From Herbiconiux sp. VKM Ac-1786 (GTDB lineage Bacteria; Actinomycetota; Actinomycetes; Actinomycetales; Microbacteriaceae), in the NCBI RefSeq assembly GCF_015350805.1, contig NZ_JADKSG010000001.1:2156513-2220512 (forward strand): DNA of 64,000 bases, written 5' to 3'. Every line of letters begins with the position of its first letter. Position 1 is the stretch's first letter. Of this stretch, positions 47,828 through 57,877 are shown one piece after another. A program made the translations under genes and the position numbers. The notes under the pieces are model-generated. The model saw nothing but the letters and a program-made list of their open reading frames with translations. It was not told the origin of the DNA and ran no database searches.

Positions 47828-50332
47828 TCAGCCCTTCGTGGTGACGCGGAGCTTGTCGGAGCCCGCGCGGATCGGCTGGCCGGCCGCCGGGTTGCTCGCG
47901 GTCACCTTCGCGTTGCCGGAGGACGGGCCGTCGAACACGATCTGGCCCGCGCCGATGCCGGCGCCGGTGATGGCGTTCTTCGCCGCCTCGGGGCTGAGCC
48001 CGACGAGGTTCGGAACCGTGCGGAGCTGGCCGTTGGAGGTGAACACCTGAACGGTCGAGCCCTTGGTCGCGGTGCCCGAGGGCGAGCTCGAGTCGACCAC
48101 GCCGGCGGCGCGGGTCGAGTCGATCTGGCCGCCGTCCTGGAAGTCGAAGCCGGCCGAGGTGATCGCGTCGCGGGCGGCGTCGATCGTCATGCCGGCCACG
48201 TTCGGGATGCTCACCTGAACGCCGTTGACCAGGGTCGACTGGGCCGTGGGGAAGGCCGTGCCGCCGTATTTGCCGTCGGCATCCGTCATGTACTGCTTCC
48301 AGACGGAGTGGCGCACGTTGCCGCCGCCCTGACCCATGATGTCGGTGTTGCGGATCGAGACCGTGCCGACCACGTTGCCCACCCAGACCGCGGTGGCGAG
48401 CTCGGTGCTCGCCCCGACGAACCAGGTGTCCTTCTCGGAGTCGGTGGTGCCGGTCTTGCCGAAGTGCGGGATGCCGTCGTTCGGGTTCGACGCGGTGGCC
48501 GTACCGCCGTTGATGACGCCCTGCAGCGCGGTCGTCATGGCCGCGGCGATGCTCGGGTCGACCGCCTGGCTGCAGGTGGTCTGCGGGGCCGGCACATCGT
48601 TGCCCGAGGCGTCGACGATGCGCTCGATGGCCACGGGGGAGCAGTAGGTGCCCTCGTTGGCGACCGCGGCGAACGCGGCGGCCATGGTCATCGGAGCGAT
48701 CTCGTTGGTGCCCAGCACGTCGGCCGGGTTCTCACCCAGTGGGCCGCCGTCGGCGCGGTGCACGCCGAAGGCCTCGGCCGTCTTGCGGATCTCGCACTGG
48801 TCGAGCTTCTGCGCCATGCGGAGGAACGCGAGGTTCACCGAGTCGGCGGTGGCCTTCGACACCGTCACGTTGCCGGGAGCGGCGCCGCCGTCGTTCTTCA
48901 CGGAGTAGGTGCCACCGTTGCCGCCGGTGCAGCTGTCGCGGAACTGGGCGAGGTTCAGGGTGCCCGGGTTTCCGTTGATGATGTCACCGAGCGAGTGGCC
49001 CGTCTTCAGCCACTCGGCGAGGGTGAAGATCTTGTAGGTCGAGCCGACCTGGAAACCGGTCGAGCCGCCGTAGGCGTAATCGGTCGCGTAGTTGATCGCC
49101 GAGGCGCCCTCGTTCGTGGCGGTCACCTCGGGGTCGTCGCTGAAGTCCTTGTTCTGCACCATGGCGAGCACCTTGCCGGTGCCGGGCTGCACGGTGACGA
49201 GCGAGGAGCCCAGGTCGAAGCCGGAGCCCGCCTTGGGCACGTAGGCGTTCATCGCCGCCGCGCCGGCAGCCTGCAGGTCGAGGTCGAGCGTGGTGTAGAT
49301 GTCGTAGCCGCCGGTCTTGAAGTTGTTCCAGCGCGAGTCCTCGTCGGGCCCGAACGCGGCGTCGTTCTTCACGATGCGGGTGATGTAGTCGCAGAAGAAG
49401 CCGGCGCTGATCTCGTTCGCGGTCTGGCAGCCGGTCGACTGGATCTGGATGTTCGGCGTCACGGGCGTGGCGATCGCCTCGTCGTACTGCGCCTGCGTGA
49501 TCTTGTGCTCCTTGAGCATCGCGGGCAGCACGTCCTTGTCGCGGCGAGCCTGGTTGTCGGCCACGTTGTCGGGCTCGTCGATGCGGAGGTCGTTCGGGGC
49601 GTTGACCGTCGCGATCAGGCTGGCGGCCTGGGCGACCGACAGGTCGGTGGCGTTGACACCGAAGTAGTACTGAGCGGCCGACTGGATGCCGTAGACCCGG
49701 CCGCCGAACGGGGCGATGTTCAGGTAGCCGAGGAGAATGTCGTCCTTCGAGAACTCCTTCTCGAGGCCGATCGCGAGCTTGATCTCCTTGAGCTTGCGGT
49801 CGATGCTCGTCTTCGTGGCCTCTTCGTAGGCCGCGTCGCGCTCGGCCTCGTCCTGGATGGCCTCGGCCTTCTGCACCTGGATGTTGCGCACGTACTGCAT
49901 CGAGATCGTCGACGCACCGCTGGCGGAGGTCTCGAGCGCGTTGCCGGCGGCGGCGCGCAGGGTGGCCGCGACGTCGACGCCGCCGTGGCTGTAGAAGCGC
50001 GGGTCCTCCACAGCGACCACCGCGTCCTTGACGAAGGGGGAGATCTGGTCCCAGCCCACTTCCTCGCGGTTCTGCTCGAACACGCTCGCGAGCAGCACGT
50101 TGGAGCCGTCGGACTTCGTCGCGTAGATGTTGGTCTTCTGCGCGAGGGCGTCGGGCTTGATGTAGCTCGGGAGGTTCTCGAACATTCCGATGGAGTTGTT
50201 CGCGGCGATACCGGTGACGGCGAGTGCAGGCGTGACCATAGCTGTCACCAGGATGCCCGCGATTGCGCTCATACCGACGATGCCCAGAATGGCTCCGACC
50301 ACACCGCTAGCCGTGGCTTTAGGGGCAGACAT
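47828..50332 (-). CDS. Bifunctional class A penicillin-binding protein with PASTA domains
   Basis: The 834-residue protein has an N-terminal membrane helix (VVGAILGIVGMSAIAGILVT), a GT51 glycosyltransferase (VEDPRFYSHGGVDVAATLRA with the catalytic Glu), and a transpeptidase domain with SxxK in GSTYKIF, SxN in DSVNLA and KTG in FGKTGTTDS. Two C-terminal PASTA repeats follow (SIPNVAGMTIDAARDAITSA and TVPNLVGLSPEAAKNAITGA). It polymerises and cross-links peptidoglycan. ATG 50332 is chosen because TACCCT stands seven bases upstream; an ORF start at 50410 would overlap the divergent gene. Confidence 0.93.
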   Translation of the reverse strand: MSAPKATASGVVGAILGIVGMSAIAGILVTAMVTPALAVTGIAANNSIGMFENLPSYIKPDALAQKTNIYATKSDGSNVLLASVFEQNREEVGWDQISPFVKDAVVAVEDPRFYSHGGVDVAATLRAAAGNALETSASGASTISMQYVRNIQVQKAEAIQDEAERDAAYEEATKTSIDRKLKEIKLAIGLEKEFSKDDILLGYLNIAPFGGRVYGIQSAAQYYFGVNATDLSVAQAASLIATVNAPNDLRIDEPDNVADNQARRDKDVLPAMLKEHKITQAQYDEAIATPVTPNIQIQSTGCQTANEISAGFFCDYITRIVKNDAAFGPDEDSRWNNFKTGGYDIYTTLDLDLQAAGAAAMNAYVPKAGSGFDLGSSLVTVQPGTGKVLAMVQNKDFSDDPEVTATNEGASAINYATDYAYGGSTGFQVGSTYKIFTLAEWLKTGHSLGDIINGNPGTLNLAQFRDSCTGGNGGTYSVKNDGGAAPGNVTVSKATADSVNLAFLRMAQKLDQCEIRKTAEAFGVHRADGGPLGENPADVLGTNEIAPMTMAAAFAAVANEGTYCSPVAIERIVDASGNDVPAPQTTCSQAVDPSIAAAMTTALQGVINGGTATASNPNDGIPHFGKTGTTDSEKDTWFVGASTELATAVWVGNVVGTVSIRNTDIMGQGGGNVRHSVWKQYMTDADGKYGGTAFPTAQSTLVNGVQVSIPNVAGMTIDAARDAITSAGFDFQDGGQIDSTRAAGVVDSSSPSGTATKGSTVQVFTSNGQLRTVPNLVGLSPEAAKNAITGAGIGAGQIVFDGPSSGNAKVTASNPAAGQPIRAGSDKLRVTTKG

Positions 50333-50339
50333 AGAATCC

Positions 50340-50345
50340 AGGGTA
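50340..50345 (-). promoter_or_regulatory. -10 element, leaderless PBP transcript
   Basis: TACCCT on the minus strand, seven bases before ATG 50332. Confidence 0.6.
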
Positions 50346-50382
50346 AGCGACAACCATGAGAAAAGCCGAGAAAGGGGCGCCC

Positions 50383-50538
50383 GTGCCCGCCTGGGAATAC
50401 GTGACGACACCTCTGATGATCCACAACACGACCGGCATCCTCAACACCTGGGGCTCCGAGGGATGGGAGCTCGTGCAGATCGTGACCGGCCCCGAAGGCG
50501 GCCTGGTGGCCTATATGAAGCGGCCCGTCCAGGGCTGA
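50383..50538 (+). CDS. DUF4177-like small protein
   Basis: GTG 50383 is chosen because AAAGGGG lies six bases upstream; an in-frame ATG at 50356 has no such site. The 51-residue product starts with PAWEYVTTPLMIHNTTGILN and contains WGSEGWELVQIV and GGLVAYMKRP. The EYxTxPLxxH...GWELVQV pattern is that of short DUF4177-like proteins often next to RidA genes. Function is unknown. It is divergent from the PBP gene and upstream of RidA. Confidence 0.75.
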   Translation: MPAWEYVTTPLMIHNTTGILNTWGSEGWELVQIVTGPEGGLVAYMKRPVQG

Positions 50539-50585
50539 TCGAGGGCTGCTTCGCCGCGATCCCGGCCCCGTCGGTCGGGCTCCGC

Positions 50586-50591
50586 TAGCGT
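50586..50591 (+). promoter_or_regulatory. -10 element, leaderless RidA transcript
   Basis: TAGCGT, seven bases before ATG 50599. Confidence 0.6.
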
Positions 50592-50598
50592 GGGTCGC

Positions 50599-51069
50599 AT
50601 GTCTCAGATCACTGCGCGACTCGCCGAACTCGGCATCGAACTTCCCACCGTGTCGGCTCCGGCCGGCGCCTACATCCCCGCCACGATCAGCGGGAACCTC
50701 GTCTTCACGGCGGGGCAGCTGCCGTTCGTGGGCGGAGCCCTGGCCGCGATCGGCAAGGTCGGCGAGGGCGACGGTCTCGTCTCGCCGGTCGACGCCAAGG
50801 CTTACGCGGCCACCGCGGCGCTGAACGCCCTGGCCGCCGTCGAGAGCGTGATCGGGTCGCTCGACCGGGTCGTGCGGATCGTGAAGGTCACGGGGTTCGT
50901 GGCCTCCGACCCGTCGTTCACCGGGCAGCCCGGCGTGATCAACGGCGCCTCGGAGTTCCTCGCCGACGTGTTCGGGGATGCGGGCATCCACGCGCGGTCG
51001 GCCGTCGGCGTGGCGGTGCTGCCGCTGGACTCGCCGGTCGAGGTGGAGCTGATCGCCGAGTTCGCGTAA
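50599..51069 (+). CDS. RidA-family (YjgF/YER057c) protein
   Basis: The 156-residue protein is of the longer YjgH/TdcF-like RidA group: YIPATISGNLVFTAGQLPFV, AALNALAAVESVIGSLDRVV, RIVKVTGFVASDPSFTGQPG and SAVGVAVLPLDSPVEVELIA. RidA proteins speed hydrolysis of reactive enamine/imine intermediates from PLP enzymes; the catalytic Arg of true RidA (usually before SAVxVxxLP) is present in HARSAVGV. After the stop there is a short GCTGCC repeat and then the convergent acs. Confidence 0.88.
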   Translation: MSQITARLAELGIELPTVSAPAGAYIPATISGNLVFTAGQLPFVGGALAAIGKVGEGDGLVSPVDAKAYAATAALNALAAVESVIGSLDRVVRIVKVTGFVASDPSFTGQPGVINGASEFLADVFGDAGIHARSAVGVAVLPLDSPVEVELIAEFA

Positions 51070-51138
51070 GCGCTGCCGCTGCCGCTGCCGCTGCCGGCCG
51101 CGGCCGCCGCGTGTGCTGCGGCGGCCGCGTCTTCGGCG

Positions 51139-53118
<1,980 letters not shown>

Positions 53119-53265
53119 GTGTCGTGTCGCTCCTTCGCGAAGACCAACCGGTTCGTGCCGTCACTCGGGCGGCTGCCGTCTACGACGATAGTCCACCCCT
53201 CCGGAGCCAGATCAACCGCCCCGGGGCGGTCGCGCGACACGGTCACTGAGAATTCGCTGGAGTGG

Positions 53266-53294
53266 TTTGTGGAAGTGTTTCGAGTGGGTAAACT
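53266..53294 (+). promoter_or_regulatory. Promoter of the 6C RNA
   Basis: TTTGTG (53266-53271), 17 bases, TAAACT (53289-53294). The start would be near 53301. Confidence 0.65.
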
Positions 53295-53300
53295 CGGTGT

Positions 53301-53402
53301 TACCGGACGTCAAGTTCGGATGCAGCGCACTAGCGATTCCCCCCAATCCAGCGTTGCTGCGGCGGCACCCTTCCCCCCATTGGGTGCCGCCCCTTCTTTT
53401 TA
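53301..53402 (+). ncRNA. 6C small RNA
   Basis: Two hairpins each hold a run of six cytosines in the loop: GATT-CCCCCC-AATC (53335-53348) and GGCGGCACCC-TTCCCCCCATT-GGGTGCCGCC (53361-53391). CCTTCTTTTT follows the second, so it is also an intrinsic terminator. This matches the actinobacterial 6C RNA (B11 in Mycobacterium tuberculosis), an abundant small RNA whose C-rich loops pair with G-rich ribosome sites. A good promoter stands just upstream. Its place beside tad pilus genes also matches the mycobacterial neighbourhood. The rest of the 53119-53544 gap shows no gene; the 3' part holds the tadA promoter. Confidence 0.88.
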
Positions 53403-53532
53403 ACGAACGCCTCGGCTCCGGCCGGGGCGTTCGTCGTTTCCGCCGGCTGCCCTCATCTTCTGCACAGCGGGCGCGCGTCCCTGGTTACCGCACAGCTTCT
53501 CCGATCGACGGATGCTCGGCAGCGGCCCCTCG

Positions 53533-53538
53533 TACGGT
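53533..53538 (+). promoter_or_regulatory. -10 element, leaderless tadA transcript
   Basis: TACGGT, six bases before ATG 53545. Confidence 0.6.
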
Positions 53539-53544
53539 CACCCC

Positions 53545-54756
53545 ATGACCACCACCGCCCTCACCCGACTCCACCGCTCCGACGAGGTCTTCGGCCCGCT
53601 CGCCCCCTACCTCGTCGACCCCGCGGTCACCGACCTCTTCGTCAACGGCCACCGCGAGCTCTGGGTCGACCGCGGTGCCGGTGCGGCCCGTGATCCGAGT
53701 TGGACCTGCCCGGGCGAGGACGCCCTGCGAGCGTTCGCCGTGCGGCTGGTCGCCCGCGGCGGCCGCCACCTCGACGAAGCGACCCCGTGCGTCGACGTGG
53801 AGGTCGAGGGCGTCCGCGTGCATGTCGTCCTCCCGCCGATCGCGGTCGGTGGAACGGTCATCTCCGTCCGCGTGCCCGGAACCTCCCGCCCCGACCTCGA
53901 CGACCTGGCCCGCCGCGGCCTCTTCGGCGCCGGACCGGCGGGTCTCGCGCGCCGGGCCTTCGTCGAGCAGGCCGTCCGCGACCGGGTCAACCTGCTCGTC
54001 ACCGGCGCCGGCGGCAGCGGGAAGACCACCTTCCTCGCCGCGCTGCTCGGGGCCGCCGATCCCGCCGACCGCCTCGTCGTGATCGAGGACGTCGCCGAAC
54101 TGCGCGTCGAGCATCCGCACGTCGTCTCGCTCGAGGCGCGCCAGCCGAACCTCGAGGGCGCCGGCGGCATCGGCCTCGCCGAGCTGGTCCGCCAGGCCCT
54201 TCGCATGCGGCCCGACCGCCTCGTCCTTGGGGAGTGCCGGGGCGCCGAGATCCGCGACCTCCTCGCCGCGCTCAACACCGGCCACGACGGCGGCGCCGGC
54301 ACCCTGCACGCGAACGCCATCGCCGACGTCCCGGCCCGCCTCGAGGCCCTCGGCGCCCTCGCGGGCCTCGACGCCGCCGCCCTTGCCCGCCAAACCGTCA
54401 GCGCCGTCGGCCTGGTCCTCCACCTCCGCCGCACCCCCGCCTCGCGCACGTCCCCCGCCCCCACGCCGACCACACGCCCGCCCACCGCCTCCCTCAGCGA
54501 CCCCGCCGCCTTTCCCGGCGACCCAACTCACCTCCGCGATGACGCTGCGGGCCGTGCTGCCATTGCCGGTAGTCCTTCCATCGCCGGTGCTCCGGATGCC
54601 CACGCCCGCTCGGTCCGCGTCCTCGATGGCCTCGGACGTTTCGCGCTCACCCCCTCGGGCCATCTCACCATCGTGTCCATCCCCCTTCCCGGGTCGCCTG
54701 CGACCTCGGCTTCGCGTGCCCGGCGCGGGGCGGCGCCCGTGCCTGGGGCGGCGTGA
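53545..54756 (+). CDS. tadA: TadA/CpaF-type secretion ATPase
   Basis: The 403-residue ATPase powers Flp/Tad pilus assembly. An N-terminal domain with YLVDPAVTDLFVNGHRELWV leads to the VirB11/PilT core: Walker A TGAGGSGKTT, VVIEDVAELRVEHPHVVSLE, MRPDRLVLGECRGAEIRDLL and HDGGAGTLHANA. The C-terminal 80 residues are Pro/Ser/Thr-rich and poorly conserved. ATG 53545 is fixed by TACGGT six bases upstream. Its stop overlaps the next start (GTGATGA). This is the Rv3659c position of the mycobacterial locus. Confidence 0.9.
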   Translation: MTTTALTRLHRSDEVFGPLAPYLVDPAVTDLFVNGHRELWVDRGAGAARDPSWTCPGEDALRAFAVRLVARGGRHLDEATPCVDVEVEGVRVHVVLPPIAVGGTVISVRVPGTSRPDLDDLARRGLFGAGPAGLARRAFVEQAVRDRVNLLVTGAGGSGKTTFLAALLGAADPADRLVVIEDVAELRVEHPHVVSLEARQPNLEGAGGIGLAELVRQALRMRPDRLVLGECRGAEIRDLLAALNTGHDGGAGTLHANAIADVPARLEALGALAGLDAAALARQTVSAVGLVLHLRRTPASRTSPAPTPTTRPPTASLSDPAAFPGDPTHLRDDAAGRAAIAGSPSIAGAPDAHARSVRVLDGLGRFALTPSGHLTIVSIPLPGSPATSASRARRGAAPVPGAA

Positions 54757-55916
54757 TGACGGCGTCGGCCCCGCGGGCGGTGAGCCTCCGCCGGCGCGAT
54801 CGCGTCCGCACTCCGGAGGCCGATCGGAGCGCCGCCGTGGTCGAACGCCTGGCGGCCCTGATCGGAGCCGGTGTCGCGCCCGCGCAGGCGTGGCGCTACC
54901 TCGCCGAGGTCGAGCCGCACCCGCAGGTCGCCGCGGTCGTCGCCCGCCTCGACGGTGGCGCCGACGTCGCCCACGCCATCGCCGGCGCCGCCGCTTCGGC
55001 GGCCGGCTCGGCGCACCGCGGCCGCGCGAGCGCCGCCACCGAGTCGTGGCACGTGCTCGCGGCGGCCTGGTCGGTGGCGACCTCCGCCGGAGCTCCGCTC
55101 GCGCATTGCCTCGACGACATCGCGGCCACGCTCCGCGGCCTCGCGCAGGCCGAGCGCGACACCTCGGCCGCGCTGGCCTCGCCGCAGGCGACCACCCGCC
55201 TCGTCCTGTTCCTCCCCGTGATCTCCATAGCCGGCGCGTCCCTCCTCGGGCTCGACACCCTGCAGGTCCTGCTCGGAACCCCGCCCGGCCTCGTCTGCCT
55301 CGCCGGAGGGATCGCCCTCACCGCCCTCGGAGCGCTCTGGAGCCGCCACCTCGTGCGCCGAGCCGCCCCCATCGACCGCGCCCCCGGCCTCCTCCTCGAC
55401 CTCACCGCCGTAGCCATCGCCGGCGGCGGCTCCCTCCCCGCCGCCCGCACCCTGGCCCTCACCACGATCGAACGGCTGGCCCCCACGGCCCTCGCCCCAC
55501 CACCAGATCGCCCGGCATCCACCCAATCGGCACCGGCCCAACCGACACCCGGTCGGCCGGCATCCCGTCAGCCGGCATCCCGCCAGCCGGCGTTCGGCCA
55601 GCCAGCACCCGGCCCCTCGGCGTCCGGTCGGCCGGCGTCATCCAACCAGTCGGCGTCTGGCCAGTCGGGGTCAGAGCAGCTGTCCGTGCTCGCCGAGGTG
55701 CTCGCGCTCGCCGAGCGCTCCGGTGCGCCCCCGGCGCAGCTTCTCCGCTCCGAGGCCCTCCGCCTCCGCCGCGAATCCGTCGCCCGCACCCAGCGCCGCA
55801 CCGCCGAGCTGGGCGTCTGGCTCATGCTCCCCCTCGGAACCTGCGTCCTCCCCTCCTTCCTCCTCCTGGCAGTCGCCCCGCTCCTCCTGGCGGCCCTCCC
55901 TCCCGCCCTCCTCTAA
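54753..55916 (+). CDS. TadB-TadC fusion (type II secretion F-like membrane protein) with repeat insert
   Basis: The 387-residue protein has two halves that each look like a T2SF domain. The first has AAWSVATSAGAPLAHCLDDI and AATLRGLAQAERDTSAALAS with two membrane helices. The second has LLLDLTAVAIAGGGSLPAAR and LALAERSGAPPAQLLRSEAL with a C-terminal helix pair (WLMLPLGTCVLPSFLLLAVA). These correspond to TadB and TadC, inner-membrane platform proteins usually made from separate genes. Residues about 249-309, inside the TadC half, form a Pro/Ala/Ser/Gln insert built of pentapeptides (PASRQ-like), encoded by 15-bp tandem repeats. Start is GTG 54753 or ATG 54756. Confidence 0.75.
   Translation: MMTASAPRAVSLRRRDRVRTPEADRSAAVVERLAALIGAGVAPAQAWRYLAEVEPHPQVAAVVARLDGGADVAHAIAGAAASAAGSAHRGRASAATESWHVLAAAWSVATSAGAPLAHCLDDIAATLRGLAQAERDTSAALASPQATTRLVLFLPVISIAGASLLGLDTLQVLLGTPPGLVCLAGGIALTALGALWSRHLVRRAAPIDRAPGLLLDLTAVAIAGGGSLPAARTLALTTIERLAPTALAPPPDRPASTQSAPAQPTPGRPASRQPASRQPAFGQPAPGPSASGRPASSNQSASGQSGSEQLSVLAEVLALAERSGAPPAQLLRSEALRLRRESVARTQRRTAELGVWLMLPLGTCVLPSFLLLAVAPLLLAALPPALL
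55552..55641 (+). repeat. 15-bp tandem repeat within tadBC
   Basis: Six 15-bp units, the first two being GTCGGCCGGCATCCC and GTCAGCCGGCATCCC, encode PASRQ-type pentapeptides. Units decay toward the 3' side and weaker units extend on both sides. Confidence 0.8.
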
Positions 55917-56034
55917 CGCCGGCCCCGGCGGCGCCGCACCACGAGCTTTGATGCCGCCCCCCACAACCTCTCACAGCCACGACTGCCCGCGGCCACTACG
56001 ACCACTCACCATCACCACTACGAAAGGACGCACC

Positions 56035-56328
56035 ATGACATCCACGAGATTTGAGCCGGTCTGCGCTCTCTGCGCGGCGCTCGACACCCTGGAGCGAGGC
56101 GCCGACGGCACCGCGCGGGCCGAGACGCGGGGACGCGACCGGAGGGGGTGGCGGCACAGGCTTCGTGTCGCCGTCGCCGACGAAAGCGGCGCGGCGACCG
56201 CCGAGTATGCGGTCATCCTGCTGGCGGCGGTCGGGTTCGCCGGGCTGCTGCTGGTCATCCTGCGGGGCGACGAGGTGAAGAGCATGCTGACGGATCTGGT
56301 GCATCGTGCCCTCACATCCGCCGGTTGA
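56035..56328 (+). CDS. Flp pilin-like DUF4244 protein
   Basis: ATG 56035 follows GAAAGGA. The 97-residue protein has a long N-terminal region (with CALCAALDTLERG), then the pilin-like segment DESGAATAEYAVILLAAVGF, AGLLLVILRG. The Glu-Tyr pair before the hydrophobic helix is typical of Flp prepilins cleaved after Gly. DUF4244 proteins occupy this place in actinobacterial tad loci. The 118-base gap before it shows no other gene. Confidence 0.85.
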   Translation: MTSTRFEPVCALCAALDTLERGADGTARAETRGRDRRGWRHRLRVAVADESGAATAEYAVILLAAVGFAGLLLVILRGDEVKSMLTDLVHRALTSAG

Positions 56329-56947
56329 TCGACGGCCCGGCTTTCGCATCGGGGTCCGGCGCGGCCCGACGGGCGGCCTGGGCGTCAGCGTCCGGCGCGG
56401 CCCGACGGGCGGCCTGGGCGTCAGACTCCGGGGCGGCCCAAGCAGCGGCCTGGGCGTCGAAGCTCAGCGCAGCGTAGGCGACAGCCTGGGTGTGAGAGCC
56501 GGGAGCGGCCTGGGCGACGCCCTGGGTTTCGGAGCCGGGCGCAGCCGGAGCGACGGCACGGGTGGTGCGGGGCGTGTTGCGAGCGGGCGCGCGGGTTCGG
56601 CGCTGCGGCGGGTGCTGGCCGAGGAGCGGGGGTCGGTGGCGGCGGAGTTCGCCGTGGTGCTTCCGGCCGCCGCGATCGTGCTCGTCATGGGGTTGGGGCT
56701 CGTGCAGCTCGGCACCGTCCAGGTGAGGTTGACGGATGCCGCCGCCGATGCGGCACGGCTGATCGGACGGGGCGAGAGCGCGGACGCCCGGGTCGCCGCC
56801 GCGCATCCGGGTGCCACCATGACGGAGAGTCGCACGGGGGCGGTGGTCTGCGTCACGGTGTCGGCCCGGGTCTCCGTGGGCTCCGGGCCGGCAATCCCGT
56901 TCGAGGGGACGGGCTGTGCCCTCGATGACACCCGGGCGGCTCCATGA
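56306..56947 (+). CDS. TadE-like pseudopilin with a 36-bp-repeat N-terminus
   Basis: The recognisable part is VLAEERGSVAAEFAVVLPAA, AIVLVMGLGLVQLGTVQVRL, TDAAADAARLIGRGE, a TadE-like hydrophobic pseudopilin. Upstream, the frame is open to GTG 56306, which overlaps the previous stop, and encodes repeats of RRGPTGGLGVSV type. The true start is uncertain: GTG 56306 gives 213 residues including the repeats, GTG 56612 gives a compact 111-residue TadE. No ribosome site settles it. Two cysteines (VVCVTV, TGCALD) may form a disulfide. The stop overlaps the next start (ATGA). Confidence 0.7.
   Translation: MPSHPPVDRRPGFRIGVRRGPTGGLGVSVRRGPTGGLGVRLRGGPSSGLGVEAQRSVGDSLGVRAGSGLGDALGFGAGRSRSDGTGGAGRVASGRAGSALRRVLAEERGSVAAEFAVVLPAAAIVLVMGLGLVQLGTVQVRLTDAAADAARLIGRGESADARVAAAHPGATMTESRTGAVVCVTVSARVSVGSGPAIPFEGTGCALDDTRAAP
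56354..56533 (+). repeat. 36-bp tandem repeat (minisatellite), five units
   Basis: Units start at 56354, 56390, 56426, 56462 and 56498. The first two differ only at the last base; later ones decay. The period is 12 codons, so unit gain or loss keeps the tadE-like frame. Confidence 0.85.
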
Positions 56948-57450
56948 GGGCGCAGGCCAGGTCGAGCGACCGGCGAAATCCGCGCCGGTCAGGTGACCGT
57001 CGTCCCGGTCGTCTCGTGCCGGGGACAGAGGACAAGGGGGAGGAGGGCGGCGGCTCGGTCGTCGGGCTGGCCGTCGTGGCCGCGCTGGCCGCCGCGGTGG
57101 TGGCGTTCGCGCCGTTCGGCGGTGCGCTCGCCGCGCGCCAGGCGCTGGTCGGGGCCGCCGACGCGGCCGCGCTCGCCGCAGCCGACACGGCGTCGGGCCG
57201 GGTGAGCGGCGACCCCTGCGGGGCGGCGGCGGCCGTCGCCGGGGCTCTGGGCGTGATCGTTGCCGGGTGCACGGTGGACGGCGGGGGAGTGGCGGTGGTG
57301 ACCGTGTCCACGACGATCCTCGGCATCCCTCTCGCCGCCGAAGCCCGGGCGGGCCCGCCGCCCCACCCGGAATCGAGAGGGAGCGAGAGGGGCCGACCCG
57401 GGCGGGCGGAGTCAGGTCAGGAGGAGACGACCGCCTCCACGTACCGGTAG
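56944..57450 (+). CDS. Rv3654c-like TadE/TadG-type protein (helicase/secretion neighbourhood)
   Basis: The 168-residue protein overlaps the tadE-like stop (ATGA). After a basic N-terminus it has GGGSVVGLAVVAALAAAVVA, then ALAARQALVGAADAAALAAA and DTASGRVSGDPCGAAAAVAG. This is the pattern of the TadE-like family found next to secretion ATPases and helicases in actinobacteria (Rv3654c). Two Cys are conserved (DPCG, AGCTV). The Gly/Pro/Arg-rich C-terminus runs 34 bases into the convergent small gene, so the functional end may be near residue 140. Confidence 0.8.
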   Translation: MRAQARSSDRRNPRRSGDRRPGRLVPGTEDKGEEGGGSVVGLAVVAALAAAVVAFAPFGGALAARQALVGAADAAALAAADTASGRVSGDPCGAAAAVAGALGVIVAGCTVDGGGVAVVTVSTTILGIPLAAEARAGPPPHPESRGSERGRPGRAESGQEETTASTYR

Positions 57451-57653
57451 TCGACCGCGCTCGGCCGCTCCGAGTCGGCGTACTCCAGGCCCGAGGCCCG
57501 GCGGTACAGATAGGACTTGCTGCGGGTGGCGGCGGGGATGCTCAGCCGCGCGTGCGGCTCACCCGCATCCGTGAAGTCGGTGCGGATGGTCTTGCCCTCG
57601 AGCGGACCGTCGGTGAACTTGGCGGTGTAACTGCCTTTGTCGACAGGCGACAT
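57417..57653 (-). CDS. Small hypothetical protein
   Basis: ATG 57653 is preceded by GAGGAAAGGG; the longer frame from 57809 is rejected. The 78-residue product begins MSPVDKGSYTAKFTDGPLEG and contains KTIRTDFTDAGEPHARLSIP and LYRRASGLEYADS. It has no membrane helix and no known motif. Similar short beta-rich proteins exist in Microbacteriaceae. It is convergent with the tad locus and divergent from topA. Confidence 0.7.
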   Translation of the reverse strand: MSPVDKGSYTAKFTDGPLEGKTIRTDFTDAGEPHARLSIPAATRSKSYLYRRASGLEYADSERPSAVDYRYVEAVVSS

Positions 57654-57877
57654 GATGCGATGCCCTTTCCTCATTGAAGTGGTCGATGACCATTGTCCCC
57701 CTCGCGGGGGCCCGCGCAACGCCCGTCGATCATCTGCGAAGAAGGGATCGGCGGCGTCCGGACGGGAATCAGCGGGCATCCACGCGCGTTTCCGCAACGG
57801 CGACCGCACGATTAGGCACCTCCCGGTTGGGGGTGTGTATGGTGTGCCTGACAGATCGCATATATAAGGAGAAACCT

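Noticed and set aside
47838-50359. Plus-strand frames opposite the penicillin-binding protein
   Set aside because: His/Arg/Val-rich shadows with no start signals.
51071-51094. GCTGCC hexamer repeat after the RidA gene
   Set aside because: Four short units in a GC-rich 3' region; no sign of function.
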